The position numbers and the translations under genes are program-made. Below the pieces are notes generated by a model. That model had not been told where the DNA came from. It ran no database searches and worked only from the letters and a program-made list of their open reading frames with translations. Shown one piece after another: positions 7,315 through 13,261 of a stretch of 30,566 nucleotides of DNA. Location of the stretch: IMG/VR virus record IMGVR_UViG_3300025120_000318, positions 1 to 30,566 of that record; one strand, 5' to 3'. This DNA is from a virus. Position 1 is the stretch's first letter; each line of letters opens with the position of its first letter.

Positions 7315-7417
7315 AGTAGCGCCCGCACTCGATGTAATTCGTGCAGCGGTAGATGATGCTTGACCGCTCGCCCGCTGCTCCGCAGTAAGGACAGGTCGGT
7401 TTACGGTTCTGGCTCAA
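7307..7417 (-). CDS. Zinc-ribbon microprotein (36 aa)
   Basis: The frame begins at a TTG at 7417, overlapping the previous gene, with CGGAG seven bases upstream. The product starts MSQNRKPTCPYCGAAGERSS and continues IIYRCTNYIECGRYFA. CPYCG and C-x5-C form a complete minimal zinc ribbon, which argues for a real gene despite its length. The stop overlaps the start of the 104-aa gene. Confidence 0.65.
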   Translation of the reverse strand: MSQNRKPTCPYCGAAGERSSIIYRCTNYIECGRYFA

Positions 7418-7532
7418 TGTCGAACTCCGGCTCGTCTTGCTCCGGCTCGTTTTCCAGAGCGGCTTTGCGGGCTAACTCCCCTTGGAACATCTCGTCCTCG
7501 AAAATGTCCCGCAACAGTCTCGGATTACTCAT
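7401..7532 (-). CDS. Small acidic protein (43 aa)
   Basis: The product begins MSNPRLLRDIFEDEMFQGEL and ends in an acidic proline tail (NEPEQDEPEFDIEPEP). The ATG overlaps the upstream stop as TGATG-type coupling. It is a helix followed by a disordered tail, with no recognised family. It lies between a small membrane protein and a zinc-ribbon microprotein, all tightly packed. Confidence 0.6.
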   Translation of the reverse strand: MSNPRLLRDIFEDEMFQGELARKAALENEPEQDEPEFDIEPEP

Positions 7533-7645
7533 CACGGTCCACAGTACCCGTACCAGCACCAATTAGCGGTTGCCATGCCGATCCCGAAGCCTCCGATTGC
7601 GGCGGCGCTGTAAACGATGATCCATGCGCGTTTGGTCAGTTTCAT
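7532..7645 (-). CDS. Small membrane protein (37 aa)
   Basis: The product begins MKLTKRAWIIVYSAAAIGGF and continues GIGMATANWCWYGYCGP: a basic start, one probable transmembrane helix (about residues 8-26) and a Trp/Tyr/Cys-rich tail. AAGGAGAG sits 2-9 bases before the ATG at 7645. It is the first gene after the terminator at 7663-7709. Function is unknown. Confidence 0.65.
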   Translation of the reverse strand: MKLTKRAWIIVYSAAAIGGFGIGMATANWCWYGYCGP

Positions 7646-7662
7646 TTCTCTCCTTGGGTTAT

Positions 7663-7709
7663 GGAAACCCCCCGTCAGCGAAGTTCTCGGTGTCAACGCT
7701 GACGGGGGG
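7663..7709 (-). terminator. Perfect 13-bp stem-loop, probable terminator
   Basis: CCCCCCGTCAGCG (7668-7680) pairs perfectly with CGCTGACGGGGGG (7697-7709) around a 16-nt loop. On the minus strand the stem is followed by TTTCC, a weak U-tract. It lies 12 bp after the stop at 7721 and before the ATG at 7645, so it probably ends the 8107-7721 transcript. Confidence 0.7.
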
Positions 7710-7720
7710 AGTCTATTTAG

Positions 7721-8107
7721 TTAGTCGATCCGACTTTCGACCCACGCTTCGATGTCCTCCTCTTGGAGGACTCCCACGAAGGCCCTCGCGTAGGCGACCT
7801 TCGTCTCGTAGGACTGACCACCGACGCTAACCGGAGCGTAGAGGCCAACGCCGTAGGCTTTCTTGGCCTTCTCGGCTTTCTTGGCCCATCGACCGAAGGA
7901 CGTGTTGCCCTTGAAGTGGATGGACGCGAAGCCACACACGCCCTGCGGGACGTAGTAGATCGTCTTGCTCGGGTCGATGTCGTCGCCCAACGGAGTGGTC
8001 GGGGTTCCGACGATCATCGGGGTAGGTATCGTTGCCTTCGCGGCGGCATGACCCGCAACTTCGGCGTTCTCCCACACCCGCTCGTAGTTCTTGCTCTTGT
8101 CACTCAT
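7721..8107 (-). CDS. Conserved actinophage protein (128 aa)
   Basis: The protein begins MSDKSKNYERVWENAEVAGH and contains YYVPQGVCGFASIHFKGNTS, then FGRWAKKAEKAKKAYGVGLY. This signature (helix, PTPM, VPxGxCGFAxV, FxxWAKK, YGxGxxV, YARAF, C-terminal SRxD) recurs in actinophages and actinobacteria. The role is unknown. The ATG at 8107 is chosen for its GGAGGAG ribosome binding site over a GTG seven codons upstream. It is a single-gene unit with its own promoter element and a terminator. Confidence 0.78.
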   Translation of the reverse strand: MSDKSKNYERVWENAEVAGHAAAKATIPTPMIVGTPTTPLGDDIDPSKTIYYVPQGVCGFASIHFKGNTSFGRWAKKAEKAKKAYGVGLYAPVSVGGQSYETKVAYARAFVGVLQEEDIEAWVESRID

Positions 8108-8132
8108 GGTTTCTCCTCCCTGTGACACAGAG

Positions 8133-8141
8133 AGAATACCA
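8133..8141 (-). promoter_or_regulatory. Recurrent promoter element, copy 4
   Basis: The minus strand reads CATAACCCCCGTA, then the extended -10 TGGTATTCT, then CTCTGTGTCACAGGGAGGAG. Here the second G-rich arm is absent. It is downstream of the SSB stop (8167) and upstream of the ATG at 8107. Confidence 0.6.
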
Positions 8142-8166
8142 TACGGGGGTTATGCCCTGTGGTGGC

Positions 8167-8607
8167 CTAGAAAGGCGGCTTTTCCTCACCCCAAGTGTCC
8201 ACACCCGCAGGCTCAGAAATCGCCTCACGGGCCGCCTGAGGGCTTCCCTGACCCCCGCTACGCTCCACCTGAGCCGTCCGACGCTTCAAGTCGAGGCCGA
8301 TGTTGTAAGCGTTGACCTTCAACGATTGACGCTCGTTGCCTTCCTTGTCCTCGTACTTCTCCATGAACGACCGACCCACCACGACAACCGGGTCACCCTT
8401 CAACAGGGTCGCCGCCACGTTCTCAGCCAACTTCTCCCACGCTGAAACCCGCCACCACGTCTCCTCCTGATTTTCCCAACTGCCGTCATCATTCTTGATC
8501 GACTTCGAGGTCACCACACTCAACGTGACAACCGCTTTCCCTGATGCCGTGAAACGCAACTCAGGGTCACGCCCCAGCGTCCCCGTCAATGTGACATTCG
8601 TGCTCAT
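8167..8607 (-). CDS. ssb: Single-stranded DNA-binding protein
   Basis: The 146-residue protein has the classic SSB opening MSTNVTLTGTLGRDPELRFT, with TLSVVTS and WWRVSAWEKLAENV in the OB-fold (about residues 1-105). The C-terminal linker is flexible and the tail reads WGEEKPPF, a degenerate version of the acidic PF tip that recruits partners. It coats ssDNA during replication and recombination, in keeping with the Rad52-like, RusA and Gam-like proteins of the same phage. It follows the WhiB pair by 29 bp and is ended by promoter copy 4. Confidence 0.93.
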   Translation of the reverse strand: MSTNVTLTGTLGRDPELRFTASGKAVVTLSVVTSKSIKNDDGSWENQEETWWRVSAWEKLAENVAATLLKGDPVVVVGRSFMEKYEDKEGNERQSLKVNAYNIGLDLKRRTAQVERSGGQGSPQAAREAISEPAGVDTWGEEKPPF

Positions 8608-8636
8608 GCTTTCCTACTTTCCGCGACGCTCTGCCG

Positions 8637-8891
8637 CTACTCACCGCTATCGAGGATGATTCCTCGCTCTCGCCTGATCCTACGTCGATCGCTACCCGTC
8701 AGTCCACCCCAATACCCGCTGTCCTCTCGATGGATTGCGTACTCCGCACACTCCGGTTGCATCTCGCAGGACATACAGACCTGTTGCAGAACTCGCTGAA
8801 TACTCGGGGTCGACGAAGTCAGGAAAAAGAACTCAGGGTCAATCGAACGGCAAGGTTCCTTGCCCGTGTACCTCGGGTAAGAAATGCTCAA
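8637..8891 (-). CDS. WhiB-like iron-sulfur regulator (second copy)
   Basis: Cysteines C14, C39, C42 and C48 give C-x24-C-x2-C-x5-C, and GYWGG (59-63) is the conserved turn, followed by a basic C-terminus (SDRRRIRRERG) that contacts DNA. WhiB proteins bind a [4Fe-4S] cluster and the host sigma factor and are restricted to Actinobacteria and their phages. The TTG at 8891 is preferred because AGGGGAG lies 4 bases upstream; a GTG at 8936 is possible and adds 15 residues. It overlaps the first WhiB gene by about 50 bp. Confidence 0.85.
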   Translation of the reverse strand: MSISYPRYTGKEPCRSIDPEFFFLTSSTPSIQRVLQQVCMSCEMQPECAEYAIHREDSGYWGGLTGSDRRRIRRERGIILDSGE

Positions 8892-9156
8892 CGTGCTCCC
8901 CTCGCTCCAATCGCATACGGATGAACCGATCCTCACGGGTGCTGTTGTCTGGTCTCACACGATACCCATTCCTCCAAACCACCGCTGCCGCTACTCCATC
9001 AAAAAAAGACTTGTTGGGGCGAACCCAATTCATGCACTCGTCGATCACTCGGCAGTTGCCACAGATACGCACCGCTTCATCGGCGGCAGGGAACGTGAAA
9101 GCGTCGAACATTTTCGGTTCTTCGCCTACGCAAGCGGCCCTCTCCAACCAACTCAC
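8839..9156 (-). CDS. WhiB-like iron-sulfur protein (first copy, atypical turn)
   Basis: The product begins MSWLERAACVGEEPKMFDAF and has C9, then ICGNCRVIDEC (C32, C35, C41), the WhiB cluster ligands. The G-[IV]-W-G-G turn is not evident; the position reads FFDGVAAAVVW. The C-terminal tail is long, with basic and acidic blocks (DRFIRMRLERGEHVEHF). The start GTG at 9156 overlaps the stop of the 30-aa zinc finger as GTGA. It may act as a transcription factor or as a decoy binding host sigma factor; this is inferred. Confidence 0.78.
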   Translation of the reverse strand: MSWLERAACVGEEPKMFDAFTFPAADEAVRICGNCRVIDECMNWVRPNKSFFDGVAAAVVWRNGYRVRPDNSTREDRFIRMRLERGEHVEHFLPEVHGQGTLPFD

Positions 9157-9245
9157 TCGTGAGACCTAATCCAATGAATTTTCCAGCCTTTCATGCCACC
9201 CGTACCGGACACATCACACAGAAAGCAGGTCCAAGTTTCCTTCAC
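9153..9245 (-). CDS. C2H2-like zinc-finger microprotein (30 aa)
   Basis: The frame begins at a GTG at 9245 overlapping the upstream stop, and ends GTGA into the first WhiB gene. The product starts MKETWTCFLCDVSGTGGMKG and ends WKIHWIRSHE. C-x2-C followed by H-x5-H is a complete classical zinc-finger ligand set. Its position between coupled genes supports translation. Confidence 0.6.
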   Translation of the reverse strand: MKETWTCFLCDVSGTGGMKGWKIHWIRSHE

Positions 9246-9349
9246 AGCGGCTCCCCCTCGCAGCACGAAGCCTTGAAGCCACAATGCGGGCAGAGCCACC
9301 TATGTCGTATTGGCTCAAACGATTTCTCGCAGGCGTCACAGGTGATCAT
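9242..9349 (-). CDS. Zinc-ribbon microprotein (35 aa)
   Basis: The product begins MITCDACEKSFEPIRHRWLC and continues PHCGFKASCCEGEPL. C-x2-C and C-x2-C pairs separated by about 13 residues form a rubredoxin-like or zinc-ribbon knuckle. The stop overlaps the start of the 30-aa zinc finger. No ribosome binding site stands out. The gene lies 41 bp after the stop of the gene ending at 9391. Confidence 0.62.
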   Translation of the reverse strand: MITCDACEKSFEPIRHRWLCPHCGFKASCCEGEPL

Positions 9350-9390
9350 CTAAGCAGTCTGACGTACATCGTCGGGCGAAGCAACGATCC

Positions 9391-9660
9391 TTAGTCTTCG
9401 GTGTCGTCCCACGCGGCGACCTCGAACTCGTCAAGCAAAACCTCACGTCCGCTGTCGAGCATCCCGATCATGCGCCAGTAAGGCATGTCGCTACAAGCGG
9501 GCATGAGTTGTTCTTCACCGTTCGCGTCGATGAACTCAATGATGGTGACCCAATTCGTGACCATCTTCGGCCCGGTCTCGAAGTATTTAGCGAAAGCCCA
9601 CAGAATCTTCGCCTCTGACGAGGCTTGCTCGTCCGGCTGATCCTCAGTTTTCTTGGTCAC
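9391..9660 (-). CDS. Hypothetical acidic protein (89 aa; start uncertain)
   Basis: No family is recognised. The core reads NWVTIIEFIDANGEEQLMPA then MPYWRMIGMLDSGREVL, and the tail is acidic (EFEVAAWDDTED). The frame is open back to an ATG at 9717, which would overlap the 49-aa zinc ribbon by 74 bp. The GTG at 9660 gives a short overlap typical of this genome and is preferred; an ATG at 9564 is also possible. Confidence 0.6.
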   Translation of the reverse strand: MTKKTEDQPDEQASSEAKILWAFAKYFETGPKMVTNWVTIIEFIDANGEEQLMPACSDMPYWRMIGMLDSGREVLLDEFEVAAWDDTED

Positions 9661-9793
9661 CCATAAAGGGTACGGCCTGCCGTTCCGAGTCCAGAGATGC
9701 ACACACGGCGCATCCAACTCGGACTAGGTTCGGCTTCCAGCGTGGCATCCCGCATCTGTCGCACTTCACGAGTCGCACATCCTCGCTCAACAT
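9644..9793 (-). CDS. Zinc-ribbon microprotein (49 aa)
   Basis: The product begins MLSEDVRLVKCDRCGMPRWK and continues with GCAVCASLDSERQ, so it has two C-x2-C pairs separated by 14 residues. The ATG at 9793 overlaps the end of the secreted lysozyme-like gene by 7 bp, consistent with coupling. The longer frame upstream lies wholly inside that gene and is rejected. Function is unknown. Confidence 0.68.
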   Translation of the reverse strand: MLSEDVRLVKCDRCGMPRWKPNLVRVGCAVCASLDSERQAVPFMGDQEN

Positions 9794-10218
9794 CCGAGGC
9801 TTCCGCTGTAGTACCAATGCTTCGCGCCCTTGCCGTGCCGCCAAACGGTGTAGAACGCCGCGTCCTGCCAGTACCGGTTCCACTTGTGGATCGACTTCTC
9901 GCGGAGAGCCTTCACTTCTTTCTTCCGATCTTTGTGCTCTGTAATCAGCATGTGTGTGAGGGGAACTCTCCACGATTTATCGAGGAACTGATAGGCCCCG
10001 CGAGCACTCGACACCCTGTTAGCGGCCCTGTAGTTGAAGCGACTCTCGCGCCACATGATGCACTTTCTGGTGCTCTCCCACTTTTCGTCGTACCACTCCC
10101 CTTGATACAGCGACGGTGCGAAGCCTTTCTTATCCATCGCAGCGCCGGAAGCGGCTGACGAGGCGACGATCGTGGGCGAGAGGAGCAGGGACAGGGACAG
10201 CAACGTGCTGATGAACAT
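9787..10218 (-). CDS. Secreted lysozyme-like transglycosylase
   Basis: From the ATG at 10218 the product starts with a signal peptide-like MFISTLLSLSLLLSPTIVAS, cleavage likely near residues 20-27. The mature part shows MWRESRFNYRAANR (E58, likely catalytic), then SSARGAYQFLDKSW, the sequence of goose-type/SLT/resuscitation-factor-like muramidases. Such enzymes cut the glycan backbone of peptidoglycan. It lies in the small-gene region, far from the holin/peptidase cassette, so it may act at the cell envelope at another stage. A GTG at 10251 would add eleven residues before the hydrophobic segment. Confidence 0.78.
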   Translation of the reverse strand: MFISTLLSLSLLLSPTIVASSAASGAAMDKKGFAPSLYQGEWYDEKWESTRKCIMWRESRFNYRAANRVSSARGAYQFLDKSWRVPLTHMLITEHKDRKKEVKALREKSIHKWNRYWQDAAFYTVWRHGKGAKHWYYSGSLGC

Positions 10219-10299
10219 ACACAATCCATTGTTAGGGGACAGGGCAGGCACTCGTCTGACAGCGAGGCGGTCAAGCCTTCATCGGCTACCAGAATTGTC

Positions 10300-10476
10300 T
10301 CACACGCGACCGACCTTCACTAACTCACGATGCTTGTGTCTACACAGGGCGCAGAATCTTGAGCCGCGAGGCTCCCCGTGATCACACTCGGTCGTCGTGC
10401 AACTCAAGTGTTGAGTCTCGCCGATCTCGGCCCACACAGGGTCGAGGGGTTCTTCGCATATCTCGCAGTATGACAT
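10300..10476 (-). CDS. Zinc-binding microprotein with HGEPRG motif (58 aa)
   Basis: The product begins MSYCEICEEPLDPVWAEIGE and contains CDHGEPRGSRFCALCRHKHR. Two sites are visible: YCEIC with a following C, and C-x-HGEPRG-x3-C-x2-CR. The second is shared with the C-terminus of the replication protein at 20957-21700. AGGAGG lies 6-11 bases before the ATG at 10476 and can pair with CTCCT just upstream. It is the sole gene after the structured leader at 10483-10602. Confidence 0.75.
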   Translation of the reverse strand: MSYCEICEEPLDPVWAEIGETQHLSCTTTECDHGEPRGSRFCALCRHKHRELVKVGRV

Positions 10477-10482
10477 TTTTCC

Positions 10483-10602
10483 TCCTAAAAAAGGAAGGAG
10501 ATGCCGGTGCAGGTCACGCCGATCCTGAGGGGTGGATCATGGGCTGGCCTTAGCGGGAAACCATGAAACCGCTTACCACCGGCACCTCCTAGTCAGGGGT
10601 TA
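10483..10602 (-). ncRNA. Candidate structured leader RNA upstream of the 58-aa zinc protein
   Basis: Arms at 10577-10589 and 10497-10509 pair over 12 of 13 positions (minus strand GGAGGTGCCGGTG with CACCGGCATCTCC). Inside, AAGCGG/CCGCT and GATCC/GGATC make two smaller hairpins, so a multibranched fold is plausible. The outer stem is followed by TTCCTTTTTT, then AGGAGGAAAAATG. CTCCT can also pair with AGGAG and hide the ribosome binding site. It could be a leader that controls either termination or translation, or simply a complex terminator of the 11184-10600 gene. No known riboswitch class was recognised. Confidence 0.5.
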
Positions 10603-11184
10603 TGAAAGAGCATACCTCAGGTTCTCTAACTCCCCGTTCAACCACTCTCGGAACTCGTCTGCCTTGTCGTCGGGCACATGCACGCCGATAGCAGTCGAGA
10701 ACACGTTCGAGGTGGGATCGGTGATTACTGCGACGTTCACGGGTGAGACGATCTTGCCCTCGTAGAGAGCCTCGGCCCACTCGTTGAACGGCAACTTCCG
10801 TTCAGCGGTCGAGTCTCCCCACCCTCCGGTCGTCCAGCCGTCGACGATCTCGGTCCAGCCTTCGATCTTCGTCTCGTAGTAGCCGCGCCAAGCGTCCGTG
10901 GAGTGGTAGGCACGCTGAAACTTGACGTTCTCGCTGTGCGTATCCCACGACCAATCGTCGCCGTACTTGTTGATCACGAAATGGTTACCAATTAGTGCTC
11001 TGATCGGCTCGTCCTCAACGGTGGCGAAATCTGGTCCGACGAAGAACGCGCTTGAACCTTCGTTGATGTCCGATGTCCAGCAGCCGTCGCAGAGTTCTTT
11101 TCCGCTGATCTCGGACGTGTGCCACACGTCGTTCTCACGCTCGATGCTTGTCTCGCATCCGGCACAGTTGAAAGTGGTTTCCAT
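10600..11184 (-). CDS. Zinc-binding hypothetical protein (194 aa)
   Basis: The N-terminus has FNCAGCETS, then LCDGCWTSD, two C-x2-C pairs 20 residues apart, followed by an acidic, aromatic body (DDWSWDTHSENVKFQRAYHS, then TDAWRGYYETKIEGW). The C-terminal half reads VNVAVITDPTSNVFSTAIGV and ends in a helix. The pattern recurs in actinophages, but no function is known. It is the last gene of the 11907-10600 operon and is followed by the structured RNA. Confidence 0.72.
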   Translation of the reverse strand: METTFNCAGCETSIERENDVWHTSEISGKELCDGCWTSDINEGSSAFFVGPDFATVEDEPIRALIGNHFVINKYGDDWSWDTHSENVKFQRAYHSTDAWRGYYETKIEGWTEIVDGWTTGGWGDSTAERKLPFNEWAEALYEGKIVSPVNVAVITDPTSNVFSTAIGVHVPDDKADEFREWLNGELENLRYALS

Positions 11185-11192
11185 GACTCCTC

Positions 11193-11675
11193 CTAAGGGG
11201 TCTCGATGTCGTTGATGATTTGTTGTGCTTCCTCTTTCGCCTCGTCGAGGTCGGTGTCTTCCTCGACGGGTTGCAGGTCGTTCCCCAGTAGCACCTCCGC
11301 GTACTCAGCGGCGGTTGTGTTGAAGACGACGCCGTCGTCATTCTCGGATGCTTGCTCGTAGTCGTCGGCTAGTTCCTCGATCGCGGCTTGCAGGTCGCTG
11401 ATCGCTTCGTTGATCTCGTCGATGGTCTCAGCGCCCTCGATCCGGTCCTCTGCGTCCTCCTGCGCGGCGTACACCTCGCTGAGGCGGCTCGACTCCAACT
11501 CGCTGTAACGCGGGTGGCAGCCGGGGCTTATGCAGCGGACATGCTTGAAGCGTGCTCGGAAGCCGATCTTGAACCATTTGTACGGGTCTCCGACGTTGAT
11601 CGGCTTGCGGCACTTGCGGCAGTTCCCCTGCGCCTTCCGGCTGCGTTGAACGGTCGTGACTTTGGCGATGCTCAT
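11193..11675 (-). CDS. Zinc-finger/coiled-coil phage protein (160 aa)
   Basis: The N-terminal 60 residues form a PARP-type-like finger: CRKCRKPINVGDPYKWFKIG, then FKHVRCISPGC, giving C-x2-C and H-x2-C-x4-C. The rest is a long acidic helical region (residues 60-160) with TIDEINEAISDLQAAIEELA, probably coiled coil. The combination of basic start, finger and acidic helix recurs in actinophages. A role in nucleic-acid binding is likely but unproven. It begins two bases after the upstream stop. Confidence 0.78.
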   Translation of the reverse strand: MSIAKVTTVQRSRKAQGNCRKCRKPINVGDPYKWFKIGFRARFKHVRCISPGCHPRYSELESSRLSEVYAAQEDAEDRIEGAETIDEINEAISDLQAAIEELADDYEQASENDDGVVFNTTAAEYAEVLLGNDLQPVEEDTDLDEAKEEAQQIINDIETP

Positions 11676-11676
11676 G

Positions 11677-11907
11677 TCAGACCTCCTCAGCGGCGATGAT
11701 TTCTACGTCCTTGAATCCGCGACTCACGAACGACTTCTTGCGAGCGACCGCGAGTTCGTAAGTGCTTGCCCACGACGCTTCGGTCGGGCCGTTGTATGTA
11801 GGCCAATCGTCTGGGAAGTAGCCGACGATGACGTATCGGTAGGTGCGTTCTTTGGTCCCGCGCTTGTGTAAGCGGCCTTTACTATCTGTTGCTTCGTACT
11901 TCTTCAT
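11677..11907 (-). CDS. Hypothetical protein (76 aa)
   Basis: The product begins MKKYEATDSKGRLHKRGTKE and contains YRYVIVGYFPDDW, a strand-rich core, then ELAVARKKSFVSRGFKDVEI. The fold looks like a small beta-sheet with one helix; no family is named. GGGAGG sits 6-11 bases before the ATG at 11907. It is the first gene after promoter copy 5 and leads the three-gene operon that ends at 10600. Confidence 0.7.
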   Translation of the reverse strand: MKKYEATDSKGRLHKRGTKERTYRYVIVGYFPDDWPTYNGPTEASWASTYELAVARKKSFVSRGFKDVEIIAAEEV

Positions 11908-11927
11908 GGTTTCCTCCCTTTACCCCG

Positions 11928-11936
11928 AGTTTAGCA
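11928..11936 (-). promoter_or_regulatory. Recurrent promoter element, copy 5 (near-consensus)
   Basis: The minus strand reads CATAACCCCCGTA, then TGCTAAACT, then CGGGGTAAAGGGAGG. ACCCCCG and CGGGGT flank an 11-nt centre containing the extended -10. The TAA stop of the upstream gene (11947-11945) forms its first bases. The predicted start of transcription falls at the second arm, leaving a short 5' leader with GGGAGG. Confidence 0.7.
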
Positions 11937-11944
11937 TACGGGGG

Positions 11945-12169
11945 TTATGTGCTATCCCACTCGGTCTCCGCGTGATCCAACCTATTGAAATACCGGCCCG
12001 CGAAAAAGACACCCTCAGTCCACCGCCAGATCACGAACGGGTCACGCGATCCCGCGTAAGCGCAAAGCACCTCGACGATCCCGAACCAACTCCGGGTATC
12101 CAAGACAATCGCCTCGCCACGAGAAAAGTGGAAAACATCCCCGACCGAGGGGACCGCGTACAGAGTCAC
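11945..12169 (-). CDS. Hypothetical protein (74 aa)
   Basis: The product begins MTLYAVPSVGDVFHFSRGEA and is strand-rich and aromatic (WFGIVEVLCAYAG, FVIWRWTEGVFFAGRYF), which looks like a small beta-barrel. No family is recognised. The start overlaps the ART-like gene as ATGA. It is the last gene of the 13369-11945 operon, whose stop lies in promoter copy 5. Confidence 0.65.
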   Translation of the reverse strand: MTLYAVPSVGDVFHFSRGEAIVLDTRSWFGIVEVLCAYAGSRDPFVIWRWTEGVFFAGRYFNRLDHAETEWDST

Positions 12170-12546
12170 GACACCGGCAGGTCAACGCGCATCGTTGTCC
12201 GCGAGACTAGATGTCTCCTCGCGATACTGCCCTCGTGCCTCCAAGCGCGAGCGTCGACTAAATGATCGGTGCTCGGTAGCCACTTCCCGGTGCGCCTCGC
12301 GTCGATCTCCCACACGTCTAATTCTCCATGCTCGACGATGTCCGGCACTAGAACCGTGTCGCCCGACGGCAGTTGAAGGTCGATCGACCCGTGGTGGTGG
12401 TAGGTCAAACGGAGCGCCATGAACGCGAACGCTTCCTCGGCTGTCTCCGCTGCATAAATCTCGTCCGCGAATCCACGCAAGCCCTCCTCCTCGATGTCCT
12501 GCCGAACGCAAACCGGAGCAGCGTGATACATGAAAAAGTTACTCAT
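12166..12546 (-). CDS. Small protein with possible ADP-ribosyl/phosphotransferase-like fold (126 aa)
   Basis: The product begins MSNFFMYHAAPVCVRQDIEE, continues EGLRGFADEIYAAETAEEAF, and later has DVWEIDARRTGKWLP and HEGSIARRHL. The order YHxAP, I-x3-GLR, a helix labelled ETAEEAFAF, VWEID and a final SI-x-R is typical of small phage proteins of the Tpt1/ART superfamily that bind NAD or ADP-ribose. No complete R-S-E or H-Y-E triad could be pinned, so activity is uncertain. The start overlaps the preceding stop by 8 bp. Confidence 0.6.
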   Translation of the reverse strand: MSNFFMYHAAPVCVRQDIEEEGLRGFADEIYAAETAEEAFAFMALRLTYHHHGSIDLQLPSGDTVLVPDIVEHGELDVWEIDARRTGKWLPSTDHLVDARAWRHEGSIARRHLVSRTTMRVDLPVS

Positions 12547-12868
12547 CTTTCTGTCTCCCCACTCGGAACTCCCTCGGGATTTGCTTGATGCACTCCGACC
12601 CGATCGGGAACCATCCCATCTCCCCGCCGTCGTGCGGGTAGGTGACGTAGTCATCGGGGTGAACGATGATGCCTCCCCCACCGGATACTAAGACACCGTA
12701 GCCTCTCCCCTGTCGTGACGTCTTCCGACCACAGGCGATGCAATTATTGTCGCTCTGAATCGCGCCTTGGCGCTCGCGCTCCCAATACTTCTCTCCCCAT
12801 AAAAAATGACCATCGTCGACGAGCACCCGATGGGTGCCCGTCGTCGTGGTCTCCAACTCGCGTATCAC
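12539..12868 (-). CDS. Cysteine-containing hypothetical protein (109 aa; start uncertain)
   Basis: The product from GTG at 12868 reads IRELETTTTGTHRVLVDDGH onward and contains NCIACGRKTSR and later GMGWFPIGSECIKQIPREF. C-x2-C and a later C suggest partial zinc binding. The GTG overlaps the previous stop as GTGA, the style used throughout; an ATG at 12907 would add 13 basic residues and overlap the upstream gene by 43 bp. Function is unknown. Confidence 0.65.
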   Translation of the reverse strand: MIRELETTTTGTHRVLVDDGHFLWGEKYWERERQGAIQSDNNCIACGRKTSRQGRGYGVLVSGGGGIIVHPDDYVTYPHDGGEMGWFPIGSECIKQIPREFRVGRQKDE

Positions 12869-13260
12869 GCTTCCGGCGTCCAGTTTTCTCTCGCGTCTTC
12901 GAGCCATAGCGAGTAGTCGTGGACGGGGACAGCGAAGTACCCGTTCGGGCCGATCCTCATCAGCGACCGACGGAACCGGCTGTCACTCGTCGCGGCGTAA
13001 CTGCCGCCGTGCGAAAGGTTCGAGTCGACCGGCACGTTCTCGAATTGACCGATGCTGTGCAGGTACTCGATGTCGGGGACGATGACGGGTATCCCGACCG
13101 TGTCATACTTCGTCGCTTGATTGACGAGCGTCACAGCGGGCTGGCTCTCCCTCGGCTTGAAAGGACCGTCGACGTTAGTGACGACAACGTCCGTCACGTT
13201 CCCGAGCAGGTTGAACGGGGAGTTGTAATCGTTCCTGAACAATTCAAGACGAAGACCCAT
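12865..13260 (-). CDS. Hypothetical protein (131 aa)
   Basis: The product begins MGLRLELFRNDYNSPFNLLG and is strand-rich (VTDVVVTNVDGPF, AVTLVNQ, GIPVIVPD), then YFAVPVHDYSLWLED near the end. There is no recognised family. The ATG at 13260 begins one base after the stop of the 35-aa zinc protein; the frame further upstream is unsupported. It belongs to the operon that starts at promoter copy 6. Confidence 0.7.
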   Translation of the reverse strand: MGLRLELFRNDYNSPFNLLGNVTDVVVTNVDGPFKPRESQPAVTLVNQATKYDTVGIPVIVPDIEYLHSIGQFENVPVDSNLSHGGSYAATSDSRFRRSLMRIGPNGYFAVPVHDYSLWLEDARENWTPEA

Positions 13261-13261
13261 C

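Noticed and set aside
10483-10602. tRNA or known riboswitch
   Set aside because: No T-loop GTTCGANTC, no CCA end and no match to the conserved cores that I know. Kept only as a candidate structured RNA.
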